DNA from: Bacteroidales bacterium UBA6397
GTDB lineage: Bacteria; Bacteroidota; Bacteroidia; Bacteroidales; UBA932
NCBI GenBank assembly: GCA_002439875.1
Contig: DJQB01000036.1
Coordinates: 170,752 to 234,751 of the forward strand
Reading direction: 5' to 3'
DNA: 64,000 nt
Each line of letters starts with the position of its first letter. The stretch's first letter is position 1. Below are positions 1 to 7,000 of the stretch, one piece after another. A model generated the notes under the pieces. That model made no database searches. It worked only from the letters and a program-made list of their open reading frames with translations, and was not told the DNA's origin. Made by a program: the position numbers and the translations under genes.

Positions 1-231
1 TTCCAACTGGACGTGGCAACCTTTTCGCGCGCAAGATTCAATCAGACATGCAAGGGATGTGATGTGTTCTGGACGTAATTTGTCTCGTGTAATGTCATTG
101 CTGATATTTACCACCAAATGGTTGACGCCTTTCTGTTCGATCATATATCTTCCATCGCAAATTCCGGCAAGCCAACTAAGCCTGTCGGCTGATGACAGTA
201 TTACTACTCTTATATTTGCGACTTTAAGCAT
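1..231 (-). CDS. hypothetical protein, 3' part outside window
   Basis: An open frame starts at the ATG at 231 and runs off the left edge without a stop; 77 residues are visible. The start is supported by a good Bacteroidota promoter just upstream (-7 box at 253-260). The visible part has a beta strand near the start (LKVANIRVVILSS), then DRLSWLAGICDGRYMI and a NHLVVNISNDI stretch followed by a predicted helix ending in CHVQLE. The alternating strand/helix pattern resembles a small sensor or STAS-like fold, but I recognise no family and assign no function. Its reading direction matches the small-gene operon that follows. Confidence 0.6.
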   Translation of the reverse strand, partial: MLKVANIRVVILSSADRLSWLAGICDGRYMIEQKGVNHLVVNISNDITRDKLRPEHITSLACLIESCARKGCHVQLE

Positions 232-252
232 AGACACATAACCTTTTCAGAG

Positions 253-284
253 CAAAGATAATCTTTAGAAAATCATTTTCCAAA
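253..284 (-). promoter_or_regulatory. Bacteroidota-type promoter for the partial gene
   Basis: On the minus strand the sequence reads TTTG (281-284), then 20 nt, then TATCTTTG (253-260). This fits the -33 TTTG and -7 TAnnTTTG consensus with standard spacing. Transcription would start near 247, giving a leader of about 15 nt to the ATG at 231. Confidence 0.65.
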
Positions 285-349
285 CAATGTTTCTGTGATG
301 CTCTTTTATCTTAACGGCAATTCCAGTATTTCAAAGAACCTGTTTTCGT

Positions 350-476
350 CCCCGGGAACGGAATCGAACCGCTCACATCGCGCTAGGCTTTCGGGGCGGC
401 CCCCGCCCTCCTGGGCTTAAATCCTACGCAAGGCCGCTTCGTGCTGGCAGGGACCCATATCCTGCCCTTTCCGGGG
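350..476 (-). other. tRNA-like element 1 (aberrant anticodon region)
   Basis: The minus strand carries a textbook T arm, AGCGG-TTCGATT-CCGTT, followed by CCCGGGG that pairs with CCCCGG 127 nt upstream (471-476) as an acceptor stem. A 6-bp stem GGCAGG/CCTGCC sits where a D arm would be. Between them lies about 75 nt with a strong GGGCGG/CCGCCC hairpin and a possible loop ATTTAAG, so no standard 5-bp anticodon arm can be drawn. It is too long for an ordinary tRNA. It could be a decayed tRNA with a long variable arm, an interrupted tRNA, or another tRNA-like RNA. Confidence 0.4.
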
Positions 477-586
477 AGTTGCCGGTCTTTCCCGGCTGTC
501 AAACAAACTTATTATCTCAACACTACTAAACACACAGTCTTTCACCGCCCGGCGCTCCTTGACACCGTAATTGAAATTAAACTGAG

Positions 587-679
587 ATCCCGTGCCGGAC
601 TCGAACCGGAATGAGTAATTAATCTGATTTATGACTAATCGGTATTTTGCCTGCCGCTCCCCACGGAGCCACACGGGAT
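587..679 (-). other. tRNA-like element 2 (aberrant anticodon region)
   Basis: On the minus strand an 8-bp acceptor stem ATCCCGTG/CACGGGAT encloses a D-arm-like GCTC-CGTGGG-GAGC and a T arm CCGG-TTCGAGT-CCGG. The section between D and T arms is about 16 nt too long and holds only a weak GATT/AATC stem around AGTCATA, which lacks the conserved U33. Total length is 93 nt. No CCA is encoded, which is usual in Bacteroidota. The next element of the same kind lies about 110 nt downstream. Likely a degenerate phage or mobile-element tRNA. Confidence 0.45.
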
Positions 680-755
680 TGTTCACGCCTCACAGCGTTA
701 CGCTTGGCCTCTCAGGACCTCTTGTGATAGGTTTGCCAAGACTATTTTATTGCTT

Positions 756-845
756 TTACTCTTCATCATCCTCCTTGAACGCCCGCCAGTACAGCCAGAC
801 CACGAACGCCAGCATGACACCTTCAACAATGAGATGTATCGACAT
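756..845 (-). CDS. 29-residue single-pass membrane protein
   Basis: A short frame begins at ATG 845 and stops at TAA 756-758. The product has a hydrophobic core (HLIVEGVMLAFVVWLYW) followed by a charged acidic tail ending in KEDDEE, typical of a small one-helix membrane protein. It overlaps the last 23 nt of the upstream gene in another frame, which suggests translational coupling in one operon with the two genes above it. An alternative start at 815 would cut the membrane segment. No family is recognised; small holin-like or regulatory membrane proteins of phages look like this. Confidence 0.5.
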   Translation of the reverse strand: MSIHLIVEGVMLAFVVWLYWRAFKEDDEE

Positions 846-1143
846 ATCCTATAACATCCTCCTCAAGTATTTTCTCAAAATCCTTCAATATCTTTTTCCA
901 GTCCCACTTGTTCGGAGCCAGCCTCGCCAATCTTGGCCCATCGAGCATCCAAGCGCCTTCCGCGCACTCCCAAGCCGCAAGACACTGCTCCAGTCTGTCA
1001 GCGATGAATTTCCTCGCAAGCGGCCTGATGTCTTCGCCCATCTGCGCCTTGTGCCAAAGCCCGACAATGTTAACCCCTGCATCCAGATAGTGTTTCGCCA
1101 TCAAATCGATGAACTTGTCCCTGTTGACATCATATTTCTCCAT
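823..1143 (-). CDS. small helical hypothetical protein
   Basis: A 106-residue protein starting MEKYDVNRDKF; I chose ATG 1143 over an upstream TTG. The sequence is rich in predicted helices with many Trp and Lys residues (WHKAQ, WDWKKILKDFEKILEE) and has no signal peptide or membrane segment. The motif LAPNKWDWKKILKDF resembles a segment encoded just upstream in another frame (LAPKTISWRKAYKDAM), so the two may be paralogous domains. It is the middle gene of a minus-strand operon that ends with the 29-residue membrane protein. Function unknown; the setting suggests a phage or mobile-element accessory protein. Confidence 0.6.
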   Translation of the reverse strand: MEKYDVNRDKFIDLMAKHYLDAGVNIVGLWHKAQMGEDIRPLARKFIADRLEQCLAAWECAEGAWMLDGPRLARLAPNKWDWKKILKDFEKILEEDVIGYVDTSHC

Positions 1144-1155
1144 AGCCAATGAATA

Positions 1156-1302
1156 TTAGTGATGTTGTCTCCCGTCCCAATCGTGTGTGATGACTCCCAT
1201 CAGCATCCACGCGTCCGGATTGTTTTCCGGACTGAGAAGCCACGCCATCGCATCCTTATAAGCCTTGCGCCAGCTGATAGTCTTCGGAGCCAGTCTGCGC
1301 AC
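1156..1302 (-). other. out-of-frame coding segment, possible frameshifted 3' part
   Basis: In the frame next to that of the preceding membrane protein, an open stretch with a possible GTG start at 1302 encodes about 48 residues beginning VRRLAPKTISWRKAYKDAM and ending at TAA 1156-1158. Its likeness to LAPNKWDWKKILKDF of the following gene argues that this frame is, or once was, translated. It may be a separate short gene, or the original end of the membrane protein moved out of frame by an indel. Confidence 0.35.
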
Positions 1303-1469
1303 GCACCCATCGTGTACGCAATCATCAGTGTCCCCAAGTGCCACCACGCGAACTCCGCTTTCCCTGCAATCGCCTGCACCGCGTTCACCATCAACGCCAC
1401 CGCCACCACAACCGCGAACACCCTCCAGATGCCCACCGTGGTCCTCTCCATTCTTTCTTCTTCGCTCAT
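1200..1469 (-). CDS. small membrane protein, duplicated N-terminal module (copy A)
   Basis: The 89-residue frame starts at ATG 1469, with an in-frame ATG at 1451 as an alternative. Its first 30 residues after MERTTVGIW contain one strong membrane helix (FAVVVAVALMVNAVQAIAG). This block and its upstream leader are nearly duplicated in the gene at 3588-3842. A second hydrophobic stretch (HLGTLMIAYTMGACADWL) follows, but the last 30 residues are Arg-rich and look like read-through of a wrong frame (see the overlapping segment 1156-1302). It is the first gene of the operon served by the promoter at 1554-1584. Function unknown. Confidence 0.5.
   Translation of the reverse strand: MSEEERMERTTVGIWRVFAVVVAVALMVNAVQAIAGKAEFAWWHLGTLMIAYTMGACADWLRRLSAGARLIRMRWRGFSVRKTIRTRGC
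1371..1452. repeat. duplicated leader/N-terminus module, copy A
   Basis: This 82-bp stretch is almost identical to 3762-3843 (both contain CGCGTTCACCATCAACGCCA and CCCACCGTGGT). Weaker but clear similarity continues through the untranslated leaders (1470-1555 against 3870-3965), with shared blocks such as ATTAAATG and GTGTAAAC. The bodies of the two genes after this module are unrelated. Confidence 0.75.
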
Positions 1470-1553
1470 AACTCATTGTTTTTGTGATATTTTATTGTTA
1501 TCTTCGCTCATTTAATGCTGTATTGCATTTGTATTGCGTTTGTGTTTACACTG

Positions 1554-1584
1554 CAAATATAGAGAAGTCTCTGTAATATTCAAA
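1554..1584 (-). promoter_or_regulatory. promoter of the small-gene operon
   Basis: Minus strand TTTG (1581-1584), 19 nt, then TATATTTG (1554-1561): a full match to the Bacteroidota consensus. Transcription would start near 1548 and leave a leader of roughly 80 nt that is also conserved upstream of copy B. The oppositely directed XRE gene begins 52 bp away, so its product could control this promoter. Confidence 0.65.
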
Positions 1585-1636
1585 GAATTTTGCAGAAAGA
1601 TTTCTAATTATTTTAACGCAAAAATTGCATTGAATT

Positions 1637-2083
1637 ATGACACAAGGTGTTAAGGAAAGACTGATTACTTTTTTGAAGAATGAGGGTTTGTCGCAGGCTA
1701 AGTTTGAGCGCATCTGTGGCTTTTCCAATGGTTATGTAAACAACATTCGTAACGGTATCGGAGCTGATAAGTTGCAGACTATTCTCTGTAAATTCCCAGC
1801 ATTGAACGCCAACTGGCTTGTCAATGGAGAAGGTGAAATGTCTACTCCATCACAGAGAGCAGGGGATAATAGTGTCGTTATTGGCAGCCATAATCACCAT
1901 GGCTCTTTCAACATCGATAACCGCCAATATTATTCCGACAGCCCCGATGTCCTCAGAGCCCAAATCGAACTACTCGACGAACGCATCAAGGAGAAGGACG
2001 CCCAGATCAAGGAGAAGGACGCCCAGATCAAGGAGAAGGACGCCCAGATAAACCGTCTCCTCTCCATCCTCGAAAAGCAATAA
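1637..2083 (+). CDS. XRE-family regulator with repetitive coiled-coil tail
   Basis: A 148-residue protein. Residues 1-62 form a helix-turn-helix of the type seen in Bacteroidota phage repressors: LSQAKFERICGFSNGYVNNIRNG is followed by a tail with ALNANWLVNGEGEM. Residues 70-100 are a polar linker with GDNSVVIGSHNH. Residues 103-148 are a coiled coil with three exact copies of the heptad IKEKDAQ, likely for oligomerisation. It is divergent from the small-gene operon whose promoter lies between them, so repression of that operon is a reasonable inference. A hairpin after the stop probably ends its transcript. Confidence 0.85.
   Translation: MTQGVKERLITFLKNEGLSQAKFERICGFSNGYVNNIRNGIGADKLQTILCKFPALNANWLVNGEGEMSTPSQRAGDNSVVIGSHNHHGSFNIDNRQYYSDSPDVLRAQIELLDERIKEKDAQIKEKDAQIKEKDAQINRLLSILEKQ
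1985..2047. repeat. 3 x 21-bp tandem repeat within the XRE gene
   Basis: Three identical, head-to-tail 21-bp units starting ATCAAGGAGAAGG encode IKEKDAQ three times. The unit length is a multiple of seven codons, so changes in copy number would keep the frame and change coiled-coil length by exactly one heptad. Confidence 0.95.
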
Positions 2084-2113
2084 GAAAGGGCGCACCTCCC
2101 GGCGTGGCCTTTC
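2084..2113 (+). terminator. hairpin after the XRE gene
   Basis: GAAAGG (2084-2089) pairs with CCTTTC (2108-2113) with inner CGC/GCG pairing, directly after the stop codon. No clear U run follows, so it may be a weak terminator or an mRNA-stabilising end. Confidence 0.45.
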
Positions 2114-2188
2114 CCTTACCATTAAATCATTAGGATTATAAGAAAGTCTATAGTCCAAGTTTAGGAATCAACACTAATTTTAACTGTT

Positions 2189-2317
2189 ATGAGTAAAGAA
2201 AATTATCAAACGAAGAAAGCTCCTGCAGGGCCTCCACCGCCACCTCCATCGAGCAGTGACCCGAAGATCCACGGCATCAGACCAGCATCGCCTCCACTGC
2301 CAGAGAAAAAAGGATGA
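2189..2317 (+). CDS. proline-rich 42-residue protein
   Basis: A short frame from ATG 2189 to TGA 2315-2317 encodes a hydrophilic peptide: Lys-rich start (SKENYQTKK), a run of six prolines, three serines, and a second Pro cluster (ASPPLPEKKG). It has no membrane segment or signal peptide. Its end overlaps the end of the convergent membrane-protein gene by 41 bp. Coding status is inferred from the biased composition and a plausible AT-rich upstream region; no family is recognised. Confidence 0.45.
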   Translation: MSKENYQTKKAPAGPPPPPPSSSDPKIHGIRPASPPLPEKKG

Positions 2318-2876
2318 TGCAAGCGAATGCAGCCGCCCAAAGACTGATGTTGACGCCTATCCGGTAACACTTCCTTATCCGCAGGGCGATACGGAGGTTT
2401 CTATTGGCACAATCCTGCAATCGGATCAGCTCCTGGTACTTCTTACACACCACCCAATTCTTGTCTTTGTAGTTGTCGAGCCAATCGACTGTTTCCAGTG
2501 TAAGAAAATCAGCTGGAGCGGATCCCGGACCGTAAGAAGTCACATTGTACATTGATCCCTTCCAGAAGCAGATGATGACCACCGAGATGAATACAATGCC
2601 ATAGCACGTGAGCGACAATGAAAGCGTCGAAGGTGCTGATGCGGCCACGAGCCCGGCAAGGATGCCGATCAGGGAGATGTCAGCAGCGACATACCATCCG
2701 AGGAACGTCTGGACAATCCCCATTGTGTGGCTGATTGTCTGTGTGCTGAATTCCAGCTTCCTTTTCCCCGCCTCGTAGGCAAGGTTGATGATTTCCGGAG
2801 TCAGCCTGTCCATCGGGATGTCGAATGTCTTCTCCTCGAAGACCTGCTTGGCTGTGTTTTCTTTATGCTTGAACAT
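2277..2876 (-). CDS. multi-pass membrane protein of unknown function
   Basis: I chose ATG 2876 (MFKHKENTAKQ, preceded by AGAGG) over an upstream start, giving 199 residues. A soluble N-terminal part of about 45 residues is followed by two hydrophobic helices (about 52-80 and 86-106), a soluble section of about 65 residues with many charged and aromatic residues, and a last membrane helix near the C-terminus (LWAAAFACIILFSLAVEAML). Paired helices plus a cytosolic segment resemble small membrane effectors or SLATT-like proteins, but no diagnostic motif is visible. It sits alone between plus-strand genes within the accessory island. Confidence 0.65.
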   Translation of the reverse strand: MFKHKENTAKQVFEEKTFDIPMDRLTPEIINLAYEAGKRKLEFSTQTISHTMGIVQTFLGWYVAADISLIGILAGLVAASAPSTLSLSLTCYGIVFISVVIICFWKGSMYNVTSYGPGSAPADFLTLETVDWLDNYKDKNWVVCKKYQELIRLQDCANRNLRIALRIRKCYRIGVNISLWAAAFACIILFSLAVEAMLV

Positions 2877-3070
2877 ACCTCTGTTGTTTTTTGCAAATAT
2901 AATAAATCCAATGTAGTAAACCTTATCGTTTATCAATAAATCGAAATTAAAATTTCGGTCAAAATTAATTAAAATTTCTAAAATTATCGTTGTAAGTAAT
3001 TGTTTAATAAAATTTTAAGTGGACGTGTGCCAGGACAAAAACGGGACAAAAACTTTTAGTAAATCGTTTT

Positions 3071-3340
3071 ATGAGCAAAAAGCCGAAATTGATTACCAAG
3101 GACTTAAAAAGTTTAGAACCCGACAGAGCAATCCTGTATCCTCCGCAAAATCGCTGTAATGAACTAATAGACAATATTTTACGGGATTTTTCCGAGAAAA
3201 ACGGGACAAAAACGGGACAAGATTTTTCCTTGTATGATGCGCTCAGCGCATTGTGCAAAGAAAAAAAAATTGTGTTAACGCCACCGATTCCATACATAGA
3301 TTTCATTCCTCCGAAGCTCTCAAGGCCGTTGACATTATAG
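3071..3340 (+). CDS. hypothetical protein, 89 residues
   Basis: The frame starts MSKKPKLITKDLKSLE, is basic at the N-terminus, and contains PPQNRCNELIDNILRDFSEKNGT followed by LYDALSALCKEKKI and a Pro-rich end. Composition is normal for a soluble protein. An overlapping frame on the other strand is longer but has poor composition. The proline-containing C-terminus runs up to a hairpin. No family is recognised; small proteins of this kind are common beside phage regulators. Confidence 0.5.
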   Translation: MSKKPKLITKDLKSLEPDRAILYPPQNRCNELIDNILRDFSEKNGTKTGQDFSLYDALSALCKEKKIVLTPPIPYIDFIPPKLSRPLTL

Positions 3341-3342
3341 AT

Positions 3343-3369
3343 TAAAAAAGCCCCGGATTGCTCCGGGGC
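3343..3369 (-). terminator. intrinsic terminator of the copy-B operon
   Basis: GCCCCGG (3350-3356) pairs with CCGGGGC (3363-3369) around a 6-nt loop. On the minus strand it is followed by CTTTTTT, so it ends transcripts from the operon at 3842-3400. Confidence 0.8.
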
Positions 3370-3399
3370 CGTGCGGCTATGCGCTTTTGCTGTCAAACA

Positions 3400-3591
3400 T
3401 TAAGAGATAGCCGATAATTCTTTTGCGATGGTGTGGATGCCGTCCACAATTTTCGCCCTCATAGCCGGACGCGGCTTACGATAGCCGTTGGCATAGTGGG
3501 TCAGTTGTTGTTGGTTGATTCCGGTCACTTTGGCGATGGCCGATTTCGGCACCAATTTTTCTGTATAGTGAAGAAGAGCCGCGGTGGTCAT
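3400..3591 (-). CDS. HicB C-terminal-like HTH protein
   Basis: This 63-residue protein corresponds closely to the C-terminal HTH part of Bacteroidota HicB-type antitoxins: LLHYTEKLVPKSAIAKVTG, then INQQQLTHYANGYRKPRPA and a final helix IHTIAKELSAIS. The N-terminal HicB partner domain and any HicA toxin are absent. Its ATG overlaps the TGA of the upstream gene (ATGA at 3588-3591), so it is translationally coupled to that gene. It may be a free DNA-binding module or a remnant of a longer antitoxin. An intrinsic terminator follows. Confidence 0.75.
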   Translation of the reverse strand: MTTAALLHYTEKLVPKSAIAKVTGINQQQLTHYANGYRKPRPAMRAKIVDGIHTIAKELSAIS

Positions 3592-3842
3592 ACTCCATTC
3601 AAACTCCCATTCACCGTCAAATTCAGCTGGGCAGTCGGATTGTGCAACCCGTCAGCCGGAATCAAATATTCCCCTCCATTTTCACCCACAAGCACGGTAG
3701 GGGAGGACACGAACCCTCTCTTGTCCGGAGACAGCCGCACCTTGAACGCCTTCCCCATAACCGCCTGCACCGCGTTCACCATCAACGCCACAGCCACCAC
3801 AACCGCAAACACCCTCCGGATGCCCACCGTGGTACTCTCCAT
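3588..3842 (-). CDS. chimeric small membrane protein (copy B) with tape-measure-like motif
   Basis: The 84-residue product starts MESTTVGIR, the start conserved with copy A at 1451. Residues 1-30 are the duplicated membrane-helix module (FAVVVAVALMVNAVQAVMG). The rest is unrelated to copy A: RGFVSSPTVLVGENGGEYLIP is very like the short motif near the end of phage tail tape-measure proteins (usually SPTxxLVGExGPExViP). The gene is coupled by ATGA to the HTH gene. It appears to be a recombinant of a leader/N-terminal cassette and a phage fragment. Confidence 0.6.
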   Translation of the reverse strand: MESTTVGIRRVFAVVVAVALMVNAVQAVMGKAFKVRLSPDKRGFVSSPTVLVGENGGEYLIPADGLHNPTAQLNLTVNGSLNGV

Positions 3843-3843
3843 C
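3762..3843. repeat. duplicated leader/N-terminus module, copy B
   Basis: Second copy of the 82-bp block at 1371-1452, in the same orientation and with only a few substitutions; the upstream leader (to about 3965) is related as well. Confidence 0.75.
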
Positions 3844-4040
3844 CAGTATGATAACCCACGACAGCTCACCTATAACTCATTTGTTTTCTGAATATTTTAT
3901 TACTAAATTCGCATTAAATGTTGCTGTGTGGCATCTGTAATGTTTGAGTTTAACGTTTACAGTTTATTATATGTTAGACAATAATAAACTTGTTTTTATA
4001 TGTTGGAACTTCCTCCGCTTCCGCTGATCAATAGCATGTT

Positions 4041-7000
4041 ATGACTATCAAGAATTTGTCTTATGCCGCAGCGATGATGTTTGTCGCGGCATCGGTCGGT
4101 TGTACATCCAACGACCTGGTTGAGAATATTGCCTTGAATAAGGCGGCCTGCGCTTCGTCTTCTTATGATTATAACCTTACGGCGCAGCTGGTCACGGATG
4201 GCGTTGTGGAAAATGCCGAACCCGCTTGGCTTAAAGTCTGTACGTCTGGAAGGGAATTTCCTCGGCGCGAGAAGGAATGGACCGTGGATGCCGGGCCATA
4301 TTCAAGCAATAGGTTAGAGGGCGAGGCCAATTTCCTTGAATATGAATGGAGTCGACAGAGGTTTTCCGCCGGTTGTGTCCGTGTGCGTGGGTATGTGGTC
4401 TATCAGGAGCCTGCTAAAGGGTGGTCTGTCACATGCAAGGCAGGTGATTCCGGAGCGGTAATGAATCAGGTCGGGTTTGTCGGAGGCTCCGGCTTACCGG
4501 GGACAAAACGCCTCCCTGAAGTGATTACGGATCCGAACAAACTAACCGAGTCAATCTCCCGTCCGTCCCGTGAGTTGGATTTGGAAATCCCACTCATAGA
4601 TGCGGTTGACTTCAATCATTTCAAGATTGAGTTCAATATGGACGGCGCTCTTTTCTGGGTTATCTATTCTGTGGATTTCTCAACGGAGCCGAAATTCGGA
4701 AGGAGTTCTGACACCGGACCTTATGATTCCAAAGAATCACGTGGATTCATTGTGCTTCCGTCGGAGGTCTATTCAAGCGTGTGGATGAGCGCTGACGACA
4801 AGCCACAGTGGATTCGGATTGACCTTGGGTCGAAAAAGAAATTCAGTGAGGTTCGCCTTAATTGGATCCATAAGGCAGACGGTGGCCGCATTGAAGTATC
4901 GGACGATGGGAAGAGTTGGAAGAAGGTCGCTGATCTTCCGCAGACAGATTCTCTGGCATATTCATTCAAGGCGGTTGGAAACGCCCGTTATGTCCGTCTT
5001 TCAATGGAGGGAACAGATGAGAGCGGGCATTTTGCTTTGAGTGAGATGGAAGTGCTTGGACCTAAAGTGATTGAAGAAATCAAGCCGGAATGGAAACTTC
5101 AGCGGGCTTCAGCAGTATCAGAAATTGGCGAGGTGATTTCCGGAAATGAATATGATGACTCGGATTGGCTGCCCGCGGTCGTGCCGGGAACTGTTCTATA
5201 CAGTTACATAGCTGCAGGTGCCGTGCCGGATCCCGGAATCGCGGACAACAATCTTCAGATTTCAGAATCGTTCTTCAATTCTGATTTCTGGTACAGGTGG
5301 ACACCGGACACTCGGTCACTGAGCATGTCGAAGCGACCGGAAGGCGAGTCTCTGATTCTTGCATTCGATGGAATAAACTGGAAGGCAGAGGTTTATGTCA
5401 ATGGAAAATTTGTGGGGAACATCGCCGGCGCCTTCAAGCGCGCCCGTTTTGACATCACGGACTTGATAATAGGCGATAAAGATGTCATAGCCGTTCACAT
5501 TATAAAACCAGCCCATTATGCGGCAGTCAAGGAGAAAAACGCCGAGAGCCCGGACTTCAACGGTGGCCAGCTCGGGGCCGACAACCCGACTTTCCATGCC
5601 ACTGTGGGTTGGGACTGGATGCCTACAGTCAGAGGACGCGACATGGGAATATGGAACGACATCCGGATCGAGAAGGTGAAGGCTGTGACTTTAAGTGATC
5701 CTTTGGTTCAGAGCAAGATAACGGATGGACTTGCGTCGATGACCGTTTCGGTCAAGATTGTGGACGGAACTTACAAGTCGCTTCGACAGGCCCAGCGACC
5801 AGAGAAAACCATCTGCGGAACCCTGCGTGGAACCATCGGCGGCATCGAGTTCTCAAAGATAGTGGAATTGAAAGCAGGGGAGAGTGGAACTATCATATTC
5901 ACTCCCGAGGAATATCCTCAACTGAAGAATCAGGAAATCGCTCTTTGGTGGCCTAACGGCTACGGCGAGCCTGCTTTGCACAAAGCTACCTTCACATTCA
6001 TTCCTGACGGAGCGACAGAAGCGATGACATCTATCGAATGGCAGGCCGGCATCAGGGAATTCACCTACGGTGATGTTATGAGTGACCTTAAGATGTTCAT
6101 CAACGGCCGCCGCTTCTTCCCTAAAGGCGGCAACTGGGGCTTCAGCGAATATAACCTCCGCTATAGGGCTGATGAATATGAAAACGCGGTCCGTATGCAC
6201 AAGGACATGAATATGAATATGATCCGTAACTGGGTCGGCCAGACGGGCGATGAGGAGTTCTATGAAGCCTGCGACAAGTATGGAATAGTAGTATGGCAGG
6301 ATTTCTGGCTGGCCAACCCGGCAGACGGCCCTGATCCAGATGACAATGAGATGTTCCTTGACAATGCCAGAGATTATGTCAGCCTGATCCGCAAACATCC
6401 GAGCATCGGTCTGTACTGTGGTCGTAACGAGGGCTATCCTCCGGCAGCGTTGAACGCCGGTCTGACAGAGACCGTTAACGCTCTTCATTCAGACATCGTT
6501 TATATTCCAAGCTCAGCCGATGACGGTGTCAGCGGCCACGGCCCTTACCGTGCCGTCGAGCCTTCGTACTACTTCGAAAACCCGACTGCCAAGTTCCACA
6601 GCGAGAGGGGAATGCCTGCGATCATGGAATATGAAAGCCTGCGTCAGATGCTCACTCCGGACCATCTCTGGCCTACGAACGATGTCTGGGGACAGCATGA
6701 TTTCACAAGAACGGGAGCTCAGGGCGACACAGCGTTTGTCGGAATGGTAAGAAGGCGTTTCGGAGAGCAGGCGATGGAGTCCGCCGAGACGTTCGCGAAA
6801 TATGCCCAGTGGGTCAACTATGATGGCTACCGTGCCATGTACGAGGCGAACAACGTCGGTCGTAAAGGACTCCTGATCTGGATGTCACATAGTGCCTGGC
6901 CAAGCCTTGCATGGCAGACCTACGATTATTGGTTCCGTCCGACCGCGGCCTGTGCCGCTGTCAGAAAGGCCTGTGAGCCTCTGCACATCCAGTTAAATCC

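Noticed and set aside
350..679. Single tmRNA (ssrA) covering both elements
   Set aside because: Each T arm has its own acceptor pairing, no ALAA-type tag frame is found, and the typical tmRNA 5' end is absent.
587..679. Selenocysteine tRNA
   Set aside because: An 8-bp acceptor stem and a TCA in the loop are suggestive, but the D stem has only 4 bp, U33 is missing and the variable arm does not fit; no selA or selB is nearby.
417..686. 89-residue minus-strand frame across both tRNA-like elements
   Set aside because: Its residues are encoded by tRNA-like stems and a non-coding gap; composition is poor and both T arms would have to be translated.
1985..2047. CRISPR array
   Set aside because: The repeats abut without spacers and encode a coiled coil.
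3004..3396. 130-residue minus-strand frame
   Set aside because: It runs opposite to the better 89-residue frame and through the terminator hairpin; composition is unlike a protein.
5853..6488. 211-residue minus-strand frame inside the GH2 gene
   Set aside because: A shadow of the GH2 coding frame; the GH2 domains are continuous on the plus strand.
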